Positions 42,492 to 51,066 of a stretch of 52,949 nucleotides of DNA are shown here, piece after piece. This DNA is from Blautia sp. BIOML-A1 (GTDB lineage Bacteria; Bacillota; Clostridia; Lachnospirales; Lachnospiraceae): the NCBI RefSeq assembly GCF_009883055.1, contig NZ_WWVR01000022.1, positions 1-52,949 on the forward strand, in the 5' to 3' direction. A program made the translations under genes and the position numbers. The notes below the pieces were generated by a model that did not search any database, was not told the origin of the DNA, and worked only from the letters and a program-made list of their open reading frames with translations. How positions within the stretch are numbered: position 1 is the stretch's first letter; the number at the start of each line of letters is the position of its first letter.

Positions 42492-42920
42492 CTATCCAAT
42501 CATAAAAGTCAGTTCTGCATCAACCACAACTTTACCATCAACACTTGCAACTGCATGACCAACCCCTACAGGTCCTTTACATTTGATGATCGTTGTCTCC
42601 AGACGAAGCTTATCTCCCGGAACAACCTTTCCACGGAATCTGCAGTTTTTGATTCCTCCAAAATATGCAATCTTGCCTTTGTTCTCCTCCAGGCTTAAGA
42701 TTGCCACTGCACCTGTCTGTGCAAGTGCTTCCACCATCAGGACACCCGGCATCACCGGCTCCTGCGGGAAATGTCCCTTAAAAAAATCCTCACGGAAAGT
42801 TACGCATTTATATCCAACCGCAAATTTCCCCGGCTCGTAATCCTCAATATAATCCACAAGAAGAAACGGATGTCTGTGAGGAAGAATCTGCTCAATTTCT
42901 TTTACACCTAATCTGTTCAT
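42492..42920 (-). CDS. fabZ: 3-hydroxyacyl-ACP dehydratase
   Basis: A 142-residue hot-dog-fold dehydratase of type II fatty-acid synthesis. It has the conserved ILPHRHPFLLVDYIED with the catalytic His, and HFPQEPVMPGVLMVEALAQTGAV with the Glu. The start is the ATG at 42918-42920 (GGGAG upstream) rather than the frame start at 42935. Confidence 0.96.
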   Translation of the reverse strand: MNRLGVKEIEQILPHRHPFLLVDYIEDYEPGKFAVGYKCVTFREDFFKGHFPQEPVMPGVLMVEALAQTGAVAILSLEENKGKIAYFGGIKNCRFRGKVVPGDKLRLETTIIKCKGPVGVGHAVASVDGKVVVDAELTFMIG

Positions 42921-42935
42921 GGCATATACTCCCAT

Positions 42936-43391
42936 TTATACAATCCGGAACAATGGCTGTCCGTACTCTACAGCCTGTCCGTTTTCTACATAAACTTCTG
43001 CAACCTTACCATCAAAGTCACTTTCAATCTCGTTCATCAGCTTCATTGCTTCCACAATGGCAAGTGTCTGACCTTTCTTTACCAGGTCGCCGACCGAAAC
43101 AAACGGAGCGGCATCCTCGGCAGGTGCTGCATAAAAAGTTCCGACAAGAGGAGATTTTACGATCATCCCCTCCGGTTCTCTGTCTGCATCAGCCACAGTT
43201 TCGCTGTTCTGGATCGCAGCCTGTGCTGCTGCAAGGGGTGCGATCGGAACATCAGCAGAAGCTCCCGCAACCACTACTGTCTCTTTTTTCTTTTTCAGTC
43301 GGATTCGAGTGCCATTTTCTTCATAATCAAAATCCGTCAGTTCAGAATCTGACACTGTTTTTATCAATGTAAGAAGATTTTCAAATTCCAT
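42936..43391 (-). CDS. accB: Acetyl-CoA carboxylase biotin carboxyl carrier protein
   Basis: A 151-residue carrier. The N-terminal helix region (MEFENLLTLIKTVSDSELTDF) and Ala/Val linker are followed by the biotinyl domain, with the biotin-accepting Lys in VEAMKLMNEIE. The start is the ATG at 43389-43391; GAGGG within the end of fabF serves as the ribosome-binding site. Confidence 0.96.
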   Translation of the reverse strand: MEFENLLTLIKTVSDSELTDFDYEENGTRIRLKKKKETVVVAGASADVPIAPLAAAQAAIQNSETVADADREPEGMIVKSPLVGTFYAAPAEDAAPFVSVGDLVKKGQTLAIVEAMKLMNEIESDFDGKVAEVYVENGQAVEYGQPLFRIV

Positions 43392-43396
43392 AATTA

Positions 43397-44638
43397 TCAA
43401 CCCTCATATTTCTTTACAAGAAGTGTTGCGTTATGTCCGCCAAATCCAAGAGAATTACTCATTGCATAGTGAATCTCTTTTTCTACCGGAGCTCCGATCG
43501 CATAATTCAGATCACACTCTTCATCTGCCTGCGTTGTTCCGACTGTCTGATGGATAAATCCCTCTTCCAGAGATTTTACACAGGTAACAAATTCCACGCC
43601 GCCGGCTGCACCAAGAAGATGGCCGATCATGGATTTGGTTGAGTTTACGACAAGATCCTTTGCTGCATCTCCAAAAGCCTTATGGATCGCTCTTGTCTCA
43701 AACAGATCATTGTGATGCGTACTTGTTCCATGTGCATTGATGTATTCCACCTCTGACGGCTGAACACCCGCTTCTTCCATTGCAAGTTCCATCGCTCTGG
43801 CCGCACCAGCTCCATCCTCTGCAGGAGAAGTGATATGGAATGCATCGGCTGTTGCACCATAGCCAACCAGTTCCGTATAGATTCTTGCTCCTCTCGCCTT
43901 TGCATGCTCCAGTTCCTCGAGAACTACGATTCCGGCACCCTCACCAAGCACGAAGCCACTTCTGTCTTTGTCAAAAGGAATGGATGCCCTGGAAGCATCT
44001 TCTGTTTTGGTCAGTGCTGTAAGTGCTGTAAAACCAGCCACTCCTGTCGGACAGATACAGCTCTCGGTTCCTCCTGCCAGCATCACCTCTGCATCACCAT
44101 ACTGAATTGCACGGAATGCATCACCAATGCTGTGCGTTCCGGATGCACAGGCAGTCACAACATCCGTACATTTGCCGCGCAGTCCAAGCTGAATAGAAAT
44201 ATTTCCGGCGGCCATATTGGAGATCATCAGAGGCACCATCAGCGGGTTTACCTTACCTGGTCCTTTTGTGAGGATTTTTTCATAATTGCTCTCTACCTGC
44301 GGAAGGCTTCCGATGCCGGATCCTACAATAACACCCACGCGGAAAGAATCCTCTTTTTCCATATCAAGCCTCGCGTCCTCAAAAGCTTCTTTTGCTGCCG
44401 CTACCGCATACTGACAGAACGAATCCATACGTCTTGCAGCTCTCGGATCCATACGGTCCTTCGCATTAAAATCCTTTACTTCTGCCGCGATCTTTACTTT
44501 ATAATCTGTAGTATCAAACTTTGTGATCGGTCCGATGCCAACCTTGCCTTCACGGATTCCAGCCCAGAAATCCTCTACAGTATTTCCAATAGGGGTAACT
44601 GCCCCAAGTCCGGTGACAACTACTCTTCTTTTACTCAT
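43397..44638 (-). CDS. fabF: Beta-ketoacyl-ACP synthase II
   Basis: A 413-residue condensing enzyme that elongates acyl-ACP with malonyl-ACP. The catalytic triad is visible as Cys in [16 protein letters not shown], His in [12 protein letters not shown] and His in [13 protein letters not shown]. It starts with [15 protein letters not shown] and overlaps the fabG stop by 4 bases. The length is normal. Confidence 0.97.
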   Translation of the reverse strand: MSKRRVVVTGLGAVTPIGNTVEDFWAGIREGKVGIGPITKFDTTDYKVKIAAEVKDFNAKDRMDPRAARRMDSFCQYAVAAAKEAFEDARLDMEKEDSFRVGVIVGSGIGSLPQVESNYEKILTKGPGKVNPLMVPLMISNMAAGNISIQLGLRGKCTDVVTACASGTHSIGDAFRAIQYGDAEVMLAGGTESCICPTGVAGFTALTALTKTEDASRASIPFDKDRSGFVLGEGAGIVVLEELEHAKARGARIYTELVGYGATADAFHITSPAEDGAGAARAMELAMEEAGVQPSEVEYINAHGTSTHHNDLFETRAIHKAFGDAAKDLVVNSTKSMIGHLLGAAGGVEFVTCVKSLEEGFIHQTVGTTQADEECDLNYAIGAPVEKEIHYAMSNSLGFGGHNATLLVKKYEG

Positions 44639-45384
44639 ATGACCATTCCTCCGTCAACCTGAATCACCTGTCCGGTAATGTATGCAGCATCATCAGATGC
44701 CAGAAAAGCTACTGTTTTTGCAATATCCTCCGGTTTGCCGAAATGTCCCAGCGGGATCTGTGCGGCAGATGCTTTTTTTACTTCCTCGGATAACACTGCT
44801 GTCATCTCTGTCTCAATAAATCCCGGTGCAACTGCATTGACCGTAATTCCACGGGATGCCAGCTCTCTCGCTGCACTCTTTGTCATTCCTATGATCCCGG
44901 CTTTGGACGCTGCATAATTTGCCTGTCCTGCGTTTCCGGCAATTCCTACCACAGATGCCATGCTGATAATGTGACCACTTCGCTGGCGGAGCATCTGTCT
45001 GGAAACAAAACGCATCATATTGAAGCTTCCCTTGAGATTGACATCGATCACTTTGTCAAAATCTTCCTCTGACATTCCCATCAGAAGCCCATCCTTTGTA
45101 ATTCCGGCATTATTCACCAGAATATCAATACTTCCATAAGTTTTTACGATGTCTTTAACCGCGCTTTCACAGGCTTTGTAATCCGCAACATTCCACTGCA
45201 TGATCATTGCCTCGCCGCCTTTTTGCTCAATCTCTTTCTGTACTTCTTTTGCCCGTTCCTCAGAACCATTATAATTAATCACAACTGCTGCGCCTCTAAA
45301 AGCAAGTTCCAGGGCAATGGCTCTTCCGATTCCTCTGGAAGCACCTGTCACAACAGCCACTTTCTTCTTATTCTGCTCTGCCAC
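44635..45384 (-). CDS. fabG: 3-oxoacyl-ACP reductase
   Basis: A 249-residue short-chain dehydrogenase using NADPH. It has the cofactor-binding [18 protein letters not shown], catalytic Ser in ISMASVVG and Y-A-A-S-K (Tyr and Lys), and the C-terminal GQVIQVDGG. Complete. Confidence 0.97.
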   Translation of the reverse strand: MAEQNKKKVAVVTGASRGIGRAIALELAFRGAAVVINYNGSEERAKEVQKEIEQKGGEAMIMQWNVADYKACESAVKDIVKTYGSIDILVNNAGITKDGLLMGMSEEDFDKVIDVNLKGSFNMMRFVSRQMLRQRSGHIISMASVVGIAGNAGQANYAASKAGIIGMTKSAARELASRGITVNAVAPGFIETEMTAVLSEEVKKASAAQIPLGHFGKPEDIAKTVAFLASDDAAYITGQVIQVDGGMVI

Positions 45385-45428
45385 TTATTTCTCTCCTCTC
45401 GGCATCTGCTGCGACCAGATGATTTCTC

Positions 45429-45450
45429 GTCACTGTGAACAGTTACGATT
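45429..45450. repeat. Solo end of the dispersed repeat between fabD and fabG
   Basis: CACTGTGAACAGTTACGA resembles the conserved end (reverse complement TCGTAACTGTTCACAG). It lies in the 82-base fabD-fabG gap, the second widest in this otherwise tight operon, and may be a decayed copy. Confidence 0.45.
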
Positions 45451-45466
45451 TCCCATCCAATCTTTT

Positions 45467-46393
45467 TTATTTCAGTTCCTCACATACCTGAACAGCCTCT
45501 TTCCAGCTTCCGATATGATAAGATTTGACATTTTTATCTATTTTTCGAAGAAATCCTGTCAGCGTTTTGCCAGGTCCGATTTCTATAAAGGTATCCACAC
45601 CTTCACGGATCATGGTCTCCACGCTCTGCTGCCAGCGGACAGATCCACTGACCTGAGCAACAAGAAGTTCTTCTATTTTACTGCAGTCGGTAATAACCTC
45701 TGCATTGATGTTCGCCACATATGGCAGTTTCAGCGGATTCATGCTGACTCCTGCAAAAACCTTCGCCAGTTCTTCCCCCGCCGGTCTCATCATCGGTGAA
45801 TGAAATGGTCCGCTTACCTTAAGCGGAAGCACCCTTCTCGCACCGGCTTCTTTCAGAGCCTCTCCTGCCTTTGCCACTGCTTCTGCCTGTCCCGTGATCA
45901 CGATCTGACCCGGACAGTTATAGTTGGCAATGGAAACTCCCTCTCTGCCGTCTAAGACCTCTTCGATCACTGACGCATCAAGTCCCAGCACCGCAGACAT
46001 TGCACCCGTTCCTTCCGGTGCTGCATGTTCCATAAAAATTCCTCTGGAACGTACCGTACGGACTGCATCCATGTCGCACATACCGCCTGCTGCCGCGATC
46101 GCACAGTACTCACCAAGACTCAGACCTGCCGTCATATCTGCATGGAGTCCCATAGCTTCCACAGCTCTTGTCATGGCAATACAGGCTGTTACCATCGCCA
46201 CCTGTGTATATTCTGTCTTATTCAGAAGATCGTTTTCCTCAAAACAGAGTTTCTTAAGATCAAGGCTGACAGCCTCTGACGCCTGGTCAAATACAACTTT
46301 GGACAATGGACTGTTTTCATAAAAATCCTGTCCCATTCCAACTGCCTGTGCACCCTGTCCGGGATAAATAAAAGCAATCTTACTCATCTGCAC
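45467..46393 (-). CDS. fabD: Malonyl-CoA:ACP transacylase
   Basis: A 308-residue acyltransferase that loads malonyl groups on ACP. It shows FIYPGQGAQAVGMG, active-site GLSLGEY (Ser), and the His in VSGPFHSPMM. Its start overlaps the fabK end by 14 bases. Confidence 0.96.
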   Translation of the reverse strand: MQMSKIAFIYPGQGAQAVGMGQDFYENSPLSKVVFDQASEAVSLDLKKLCFEENDLLNKTEYTQVAMVTACIAMTRAVEAMGLHADMTAGLSLGEYCAIAAAGGMCDMDAVRTVRSRGIFMEHAAPEGTGAMSAVLGLDASVIEEVLDGREGVSIANYNCPGQIVITGQAEAVAKAGEALKEAGARRVLPLKVSGPFHSPMMRPAGEELAKVFAGVSMNPLKLPYVANINAEVITDCSKIEELLVAQVSGSVRWQQSVETMIREGVDTFIEIGPGKTLTGFLRKIDKNVKSYHIGSWKEAVQVCEELK

Positions 46394-47318
46394 TTACCCC
46401 GTTCATCAGTCTGGATGCCCCACAGACAACAGATTTAATAATGTCCTCACAGGAACGTTCCTCTTTGATCATGCCCGCGATCTGTCCGGCCATCAGACTT
46501 CCGCTCTTTACGTCACCTTCCTGCACTGCTCTTCTGAGACTTCCCAGAGTCATTTTTTCCAGTTCCTCAAATGGTGCCCCTTCTTTTTCCAGTTCCAGAT
46601 ATTTACGCGCCATATCATTGCGAAGAACACGGATCGGATGACCGGTGCTTCTTCCTGTCACACGGCTGTCGATGTCTTTTGCCTTAAAAATACTGTTTTT
46701 ATAATTCTCATGGATCACAGATTCTTTGGATGCCGCAAAAACAGTTCCCATCTGAATACCCTTTGCGCCAAGCATAAACGCTGCTGCCATTCCTCTGCCG
46801 TCCGCAATACCACCGGCTGCGATCACCGGGATGTTCACTGCATCAACTACCTGCGGAACCAGAACCATTGTGGTAAGCTCTCCAATATGTCCGCCTGCCT
46901 CTGTTCCCTCTGCAACCACTGCATCTGCACCGCAGCGTTCCATACGCTTCGCAAGTGCCACAGACGCAACAACAGGAATAACCTTAACTCCGGCTGCTTT
47001 CCAGTCAGCCATATATTTCTCCGGGCTTCCGGCTCCTGTGGTCACAACTTTGACGCCCTCTTCCACGATCACCTTTGCAACCTTCTCTGACTCCGGATTC
47101 ATCAGCATAATGTTGACGCCAAATGGTTTATCCGTCAGCTTCTTTGTCTCCCGGATCTGCTCTCTCACCCACTCTGCCGGCGCTCCGCCTGCTGCGATCA
47201 GACCAAGACCTCCTGCATTGGATACAGCTGCTGCCAGATGACATTCAGCAACCCATGCCATACCGCCCTGGATCACCGGATACTCAATTCCTAATAATTC
47301 TGTGATCTCTGTTTTCAT
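46380..47318 (-). CDS. fabK: Enoyl-ACP reductase II (FMN-dependent)
   Basis: A 312-residue FMN enzyme of the nitronate-monooxygenase-like fold that makes the last reduction in each elongation cycle; it is the triclosan-tolerant alternative to FabI. It has the start GIEYPVIQGGMAWVA, the FMN-binding VNIMLM, GTEAGGHIGE with the conserved His, and AAGGIADGRGMAAAFMLGA. The gene context among fab genes supports FabK over nitronate monooxygenase. Confidence 0.94.
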   Translation of the reverse strand: MKTEITELLGIEYPVIQGGMAWVAECHLAAAVSNAGGLGLIAAGGAPAEWVREQIRETKKLTDKPFGVNIMLMNPESEKVAKVIVEEGVKVVTTGAGSPEKYMADWKAAGVKVIPVVASVALAKRMERCGADAVVAEGTEAGGHIGELTTMVLVPQVVDAVNIPVIAAGGIADGRGMAAAFMLGAKGIQMGTVFAASKESVIHENYKNSIFKAKDIDSRVTGRSTGHPIRVLRNDMARKYLELEKEGAPFEELEKMTLGSLRRAVQEGDVKSGSLMAGQIAGMIKEERSCEDIIKSVVCGASRLMNGVSADE

Positions 47319-47353
47319 AAAATTACATCCTCTCGATCGTCATAGGTTTATGA

Positions 47354-47581
47354 TCATGCCTGATGCTCTGTCAGGTAGTTCATTGCATCTCCTACGGTTG
47401 TGATCTGTGTAAGATCTTCACTCGGGATCTCTACAGAAAATTCTTCCTCAAGTGCCATTGCCAGTTCAAAAAGATCCAGAGAATCTGCATGAAGATCATC
47501 CATAAAAGAAGTCTCTGCTGTGATCTCTGCTGCGTTTGCTCCTAAAGTGTCTGCTGTAAGTTCAATGATTTTTTCTAACAT
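47354..47581 (-). CDS. acpP: Acyl carrier protein
   Basis: A 75-residue carrier. The phosphopantetheine attachment site is Ser34 within LHADSLDLFELAMALEEEF. Acidic throughout. A spacing of about 36 bases separates it from fabK and about 90 from fabH. Confidence 0.96.
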   Translation of the reverse strand: MLEKIIELTADTLGANAAEITAETSFMDDLHADSLDLFELAMALEEEFSVEIPSEDLTQITTVGDAMNYLTEHQA

Positions 47582-47669
47582 TTTTGTTTTCTCCTGTTCT
47601 CTTTATTATTTAAATTTATAGTTTAAGTTCCAGGCTTCTTTTGTCAAAGTCTGTTCCTTTTTTACTGTA

Positions 47670-48680
47670 TTATTTTGTTTTGCTACCAGACTTCCATTCC
47701 AGGATACTGGCTCCCCAGGAAAGCCCTGCTCCGAATCCCGCCAGAACCAGCTTCTGTCCTTCTCTGAGAACCCCCTTACGGTTCAGCTCATTCAAAAGAA
47801 TCGGAATACTGGCGGAAGATGTGTTTCCATATTCCTGAAGATTCATCGGAAACTTCTCGATATCAAGATGAAGCCGCCTTGCAACCGAATCCACAATTCT
47901 CGCATTCGCCTGATGAAGAACAAACCAGTCTATATCCTCTGCGGAAAGTTCATTTTCATCAAGAACCTCCTGTATCACCTGCGGAACCTTGCGGACTGCA
48001 AACTGAAAAACATCCTTGCCATTCATGGTAATATATTCTGTTTTTGTCTCGCTGCTGTCTCCGTCAATACTGCGGATTCTGGTAACAGCTCCCGGTCCGG
48101 TAAGTGCCGGGCCACCTTTGCCGTCCGAATGTGCTGCCGGCCGATAATTTCTTCCCTGCTCTGCCCTGAGAAGAACCGCTCCGGCCCCATCTCCAAACAG
48201 AATGCAGGTTCCACGGTCCGTCCAGTCCACCAGCCGGGAAAGACTCTCACTGCCTATAACCAGGATCGTCCGATATATTCCGGCTGAGATATAAGCCTGG
48301 GCTGTATTATAAGCAAAAAGAAATCCACTGCATGCTGCGTTGAGATCAAATCCAACTGCCCCGACTGCACCAAGCGCCTCCTGTACCTGACAGGCTGTAC
48401 ATGGAAAAACCCGGTCAGCCGAACCGGTTGCCACCAGGATCATCTCCACCTCTTCCGGTAAGACTCCTGCCTCCTCAAGCGCCTGACGACCGGCCTCACT
48501 CGCCATGGAAACTGTCGTTTCACTTTCTACGATACGCCGCCGCTTCACACCTGTCCGTTCCCGGATCCATTCATCACTGGTATCTACGAAACCGGCAATT
48601 TCATTATTATCCAGAACCCTCTTCGGAACACAGGCTCCCGTTCCCCGGATAATACCGGTTATGGTCTGTTCTTTATTCAT
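47670..48680 (-). CDS. fabH: Beta-ketoacyl-ACP synthase III
   Basis: A 336-residue enzyme that starts fatty-acid synthesis by condensing acyl-CoA with malonyl-ACP. The catalytic Cys is in NAACSGFLFAY, His in FVLHQANARI and Asn in EYGNTSSASIP. It is the first gene of the operon and follows a sigma-A promoter with a FabT-type operator. The C-terminus (FGAGLSWGASILEW) is standard. Confidence 0.97.
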   Translation of the reverse strand: MNKEQTITGIIRGTGACVPKRVLDNNEIAGFVDTSDEWIRERTGVKRRRIVESETTVSMASEAGRQALEEAGVLPEEVEMILVATGSADRVFPCTACQVQEALGAVGAVGFDLNAACSGFLFAYNTAQAYISAGIYRTILVIGSESLSRLVDWTDRGTCILFGDGAGAVLLRAEQGRNYRPAAHSDGKGGPALTGPGAVTRIRSIDGDSSETKTEYITMNGKDVFQFAVRKVPQVIQEVLDENELSAEDIDWFVLHQANARIVDSVARRLHLDIEKFPMNLQEYGNTSSASIPILLNELNRKGVLREGQKLVLAGFGAGLSWGASILEWKSGSKTK

Positions 48681-48726
48681 AATAACTGTTTCCTCATATT
48701 CCTGTTTTGTTTTGAGTTTAGAATAT

Positions 48727-48767
48727 TTTGATTATCAAAGTATATATCCAAAAAAAACAATTGTCAA
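48727..48767 (-). promoter_or_regulatory. fab operon promoter with FabT-type operator
   Basis: On the minus strand -35 TTGACA (48762-48767), a 17-bp spacer and -10 TATACT (48739-48744) lead into TTTGATAATCAAA (48727-48739), a perfect 13-bp palindrome that extends to 21 bp with one mismatch. Its position from the -10 to the start site fits repression. This sequence closely resembles FabT operators of Firmicutes. Confidence 0.85.
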
Positions 48768-48803
48768 GAGAAAAAAACACCAAACCTGTTTTCCCTCTCA
48801 ATC

Positions 48804-48828
48804 AATGTTACCTGTGAACAGTTGCACG
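48804..48828. repeat. Solo end of the dispersed repeat near the fab promoter
   Basis: GTTACCTGTGAACAGTTGC matches the reverse complement of the repeat end (TAACTGTTCACAGGTAA). No further part of the repeat follows. Confidence 0.5.
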
Positions 48829-48845
48829 TCAATTACTGCCCTTAA

Positions 48846-49280
48846 TCAGACATTGTTCAGCTTTTCCTCAATTCTCTCAGGAACCCTGATCAGGCCAAAC
48901 TTCCAGAAAATACTATATATATAAGATATTCCAAAAATCTGCCCGATCGCCTTCGGTCCCTTATATTCCGGAAATCTCAGCTCTCTCCCATCCTTCATTT
49001 TTATCGCCCCGAGCACTTTATGAAATGCCAGAAATATAGAACTTTTTGTCAACGTTTTACTACTTTCCTTACGAGATACCAGAAGCTCACCACTGTAGTC
49101 ACCATTCTTTTTCTTTTTGACCGTATAAGAAAAAGGAAGACCAGAAGAAGTATAAAAAACGCAATCCTGATATGCCACAAAACAATCCCACAATAATTCC
49201 TCAAGATTATCCGACTGCTGTGCAATCCCCTGATGCAGCTCTGCTATTACTCTTTCCTGTTCATACTGAGTTTCCAGCAT
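48846..49280 (-). CDS. Conserved hypothetical protein
   Basis: A 144-residue protein I do not recognise by function. It begins MLETQYEQERVIAELH with a helical, Glu/Gln-rich N-terminus (about 1-35), then an aromatic segment LLWDCFVAYQDCVFYTSSG, a strand-rich, Lys-rich centre (FSYTVKKKKNGDYSGELLVSRKE), a TKSSIFLAFHKVL helix, and a C-terminal hydrophobic stretch with GISYIYSIFWKFGLIR. AGGGGAGAGG precedes the ATG. It stands upstream of the fab promoter in the same direction, so readthrough into fabH is possible. No signal peptide. Confidence 0.75.
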   Translation of the reverse strand: MLETQYEQERVIAELHQGIAQQSDNLEELLWDCFVAYQDCVFYTSSGLPFSYTVKKKKNGDYSGELLVSRKESSKTLTKSSIFLAFHKVLGAIKMKDGRELRFPEYKGPKAIGQIFGISYIYSIFWKFGLIRVPERIEEKLNNV

Positions 49281-49443
49281 AATGAACCTCTCCCCTGGTC
49301 TTAGTCTTGTTTCAACTCACAGTCGGTAATTTCACAGAGTCTGACATGTCAGCAACATGCTGACTGTGATTTGCCTCATGTCAGTGGGGGATACCGAGTT
49401 CTCTCCGCCCGCCACTGCCGTTCATTTTCTTGTTTGCAATTCG

Positions 49444-49468
49444 TCTCACCACCTATAGAGGTGGGAGA
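49444..49468. other. Bulged hairpin resembling an IS200/IS605-type end
   Basis: TCTC(A)CCACCT pairs with AGGTGG-GAGA around an ATAG loop, leaving one unpaired A. A short stem with an unpaired base near the foot is typical of the subterminal structures recognised by TnpA of IS200/IS605 elements. No tnpA or tnpB is attached, so it could be a solo end or PATE-like element. Confidence 0.4.
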
Positions 49469-49634
49469 ATCCTTGTTATATCTTGTTGAATGTTACCCGT
49501 GAATAGTCACTTTGAATGTTTCTGTAAAGCAAATAATAGGTCATCAGTTGTAATATACCACTTCTTCTTTAATTTATATCCACAGGGAGCATAATGTTCT
49601 GTCGCATTCACATATACTGCTTATAAACTCAACT

Positions 49635-49699
49635 TGTCTCGGTATTTTGGCAAAAAACATGCCAAAACGCCTCGCGGGATACTACCTTTTGAATAGTTA
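49635..49699. repeat. Dispersed repeat, partial copy d
   Basis: Nearly the same as the right half of the 22394-22534 copy, with the TTTTGGCA..TGCCAAAA hairpin, GCCTCGCGGGATACTACC and the end TGAATAGTTA (49690-49699). Confidence 0.78.
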
Positions 49700-49895
49700 C
49701 AACTTTTCTTATATATTCTGTCATAATACAGACTTATTTGACGAACGCTTTTCCTTGGAATCATGCACTCAATATGTTACCCTGTAATTATCAGCACTTC
49801 CAAAATCATTTCTCACGACATCTTATAGTCTCTGTCATTTCCCCTTTTATACCACAAAAGAGAACCATACTTTGACCATAGAAAGGACCATCTTT

Positions 49896-50917
49896 TTGAC
49901 AAATTCTAACAATACGATCTTTGACGATGTCTTCCGTACCATGCTTACAAAAATCCCCGAGCTCATCATCCCTCTGGTCAATGAGGTATTTGACACCTCA
50001 TATCCCCCGGACATCTCCATCACACGCTATCAAAACGAACTCTACGATCACCATCAGAAAAAAATCACAGATTCACACTTCGGCATCGCACACATACATT
50101 ACCATGCAGAATGCCAGAGTACCGGTGATCCTACCATGCATATCCGAATGCTTGAATACGACACCGCTATCGGGCTGGAATATATCTCTTGCATAAATGG
50201 AGAATTTCACATTTCTCTTCCCCAGTCTTTCGTTCTTTATCTGTCCAGCACTTCCAGGACAGTACTCCCTTCGATAAACCTTCATTTCACAAACAACTGC
50301 AGCATTCTCTATCATCCCAAACCCGTTTACCTCCCAGACTATTCCCTGAAAAAAATCTTCCGGAAAGACTTGATTTTTCTCCTTCCATTTTATATCATTA
50401 GATATAGAAACAAGAACAGTTCGGACTGTATTGTGCAGGACTCTGACGATTTCCGACAGCTTATGGATGAATATCAGTCCATCAAGCAATATCTCACAGA
50501 GAAACTGTATAATGAAAAAAAGAAAATCTCTACCTGACAATTATTGAACTAAGCAACAAGATCATTGACTACATATTCGCCGACAATCTGCCGGCGAGGA
50601 AAGGATTAGGTGACATTATGGGCGGACAGGTTCTGGAACTGGCTACCGATCGATTGGTTGAAGAAAGCATTCAAAAGGGTATTCAGCAAGGTATTGAAAA
50701 AGGCATGCAACAGGGCATGCAGCAAGGCATTGAAAAAGGCATGCAACAGGGCATTGTTCAAGGTGCTGCTCTGGAACGTGAAGCCAGCATTCGCACACTG
50801 ATACACTTCTCACACAAAAACAACATCCCCAGGGATAACCTTATCCATCAGCTGATTACGGAATATCACTTATCCGATGATGAAGTACAGCAGCTTATTG
50901 CAAGATACTGGGAGTAA
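49896..50917 (+). CDS. Rpn/PD-(D/E)XK nuclease-transposase family protein, split by a -1 frameshift
   Basis: Two overlapping-phase parts encode one protein. Part 1 (49896-50537) has the nuclease core: the start NNTIFDDVFRTM, KKITDSHFGIAHIHYHAECQST (the E-x-Q/K-type site), MLEYDTAIGLEY, and DLIFLLPFYIIRYR. Part 2 (to 50917, in the -1 frame) continues TIIELSNKIIDYIF, a GDIMGGQVLELA helix, a Gly/Gln repeat and a C-terminal HLSDDEVQQLIARYW. The frame change falls after an in-frame A_AAA_AAG (50516-50522). Start TTG at 49896 with GAAAGGA upstream. It is either a programmed frameshift or a one-base deletion. Confidence 0.78.
50516..50522 (+). promoter_or_regulatory. Candidate -1 ribosomal slippery site
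   Basis: A_AAA_AAG in zero frame of the first part; a -1 slip gives codons AAA AAA GAA that lead directly into the second part (ENLYLTIIELSN). No strong downstream stem was verified. An A7 homopolymer is also a common place for a plain deletion. Confidence 0.45.
50672..50763 (+). repeat. 12-bp tandem repeats encoding a Gly-Ile/Met-Gln-Gln pattern
   Basis: Units such as GGTATTGAAAAA and GGCATGCAACAG alternate about eight times, giving G-x-x-x glycine spacing, a charged helical linker common at the C-terminus of this nuclease family. Confidence 0.8.
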
Positions 50918-50935
50918 GAAGAAATTAAACGACTC

Positions 50936-50984
50936 GACCCACTTGAAATCAGGTAATTTCGGATTTCAGGTGGGTCAATTTTAC
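50936..50984 (+). terminator. Hairpin after the Rpn-type gene
   Basis: GACCCAC-TTGAAATC (50936-50950) pairs with GATTTCA-GGTGGGTC (50962-50976) with one mismatch. The tail is only weakly T-rich, so termination may be partial. Confidence 0.65.
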
Positions 50985-50998
50985 TTGACAATCAACAC

Positions 50999-51044
50999 CA
51001 TATTCATGCAAAACACCTCGCGGAATATTACCTGTGAACGGTTA
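50999..51044. repeat. Dispersed repeat, partial copy e
   Basis: It ends in TGAACGGTTA (51035-51044) and contains ACACCTCGCGGAATATTACCTG and a short CCATATTCATGC remnant, matching copy c in reverse orientation. Confidence 0.68.
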
Positions 51045-51066
51045 CGTAAACTTCAGGGAACCCAAA

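Larger units (their letters stand above)
49281..49895. other. Non-coding gap with repeat ends and hairpins
   Basis: No gene is seen over about 600 bases. It contains a nested hairpin (CTGACATG..CATGTCAG around TCAGCA..TGCTGA, about 49341-49383), a bulged hairpin like an IS200/IS605 end (49444-49468), a solo repeat end (49489-49512), and a partial dispersed repeat (49635-49699). Confidence 0.6.

Noticed and set aside
50672..50763. Possible CRISPR-like array
   Set aside because: Units are 12 bp with no spacers, and they are coding repeats in the nuclease C-terminus.
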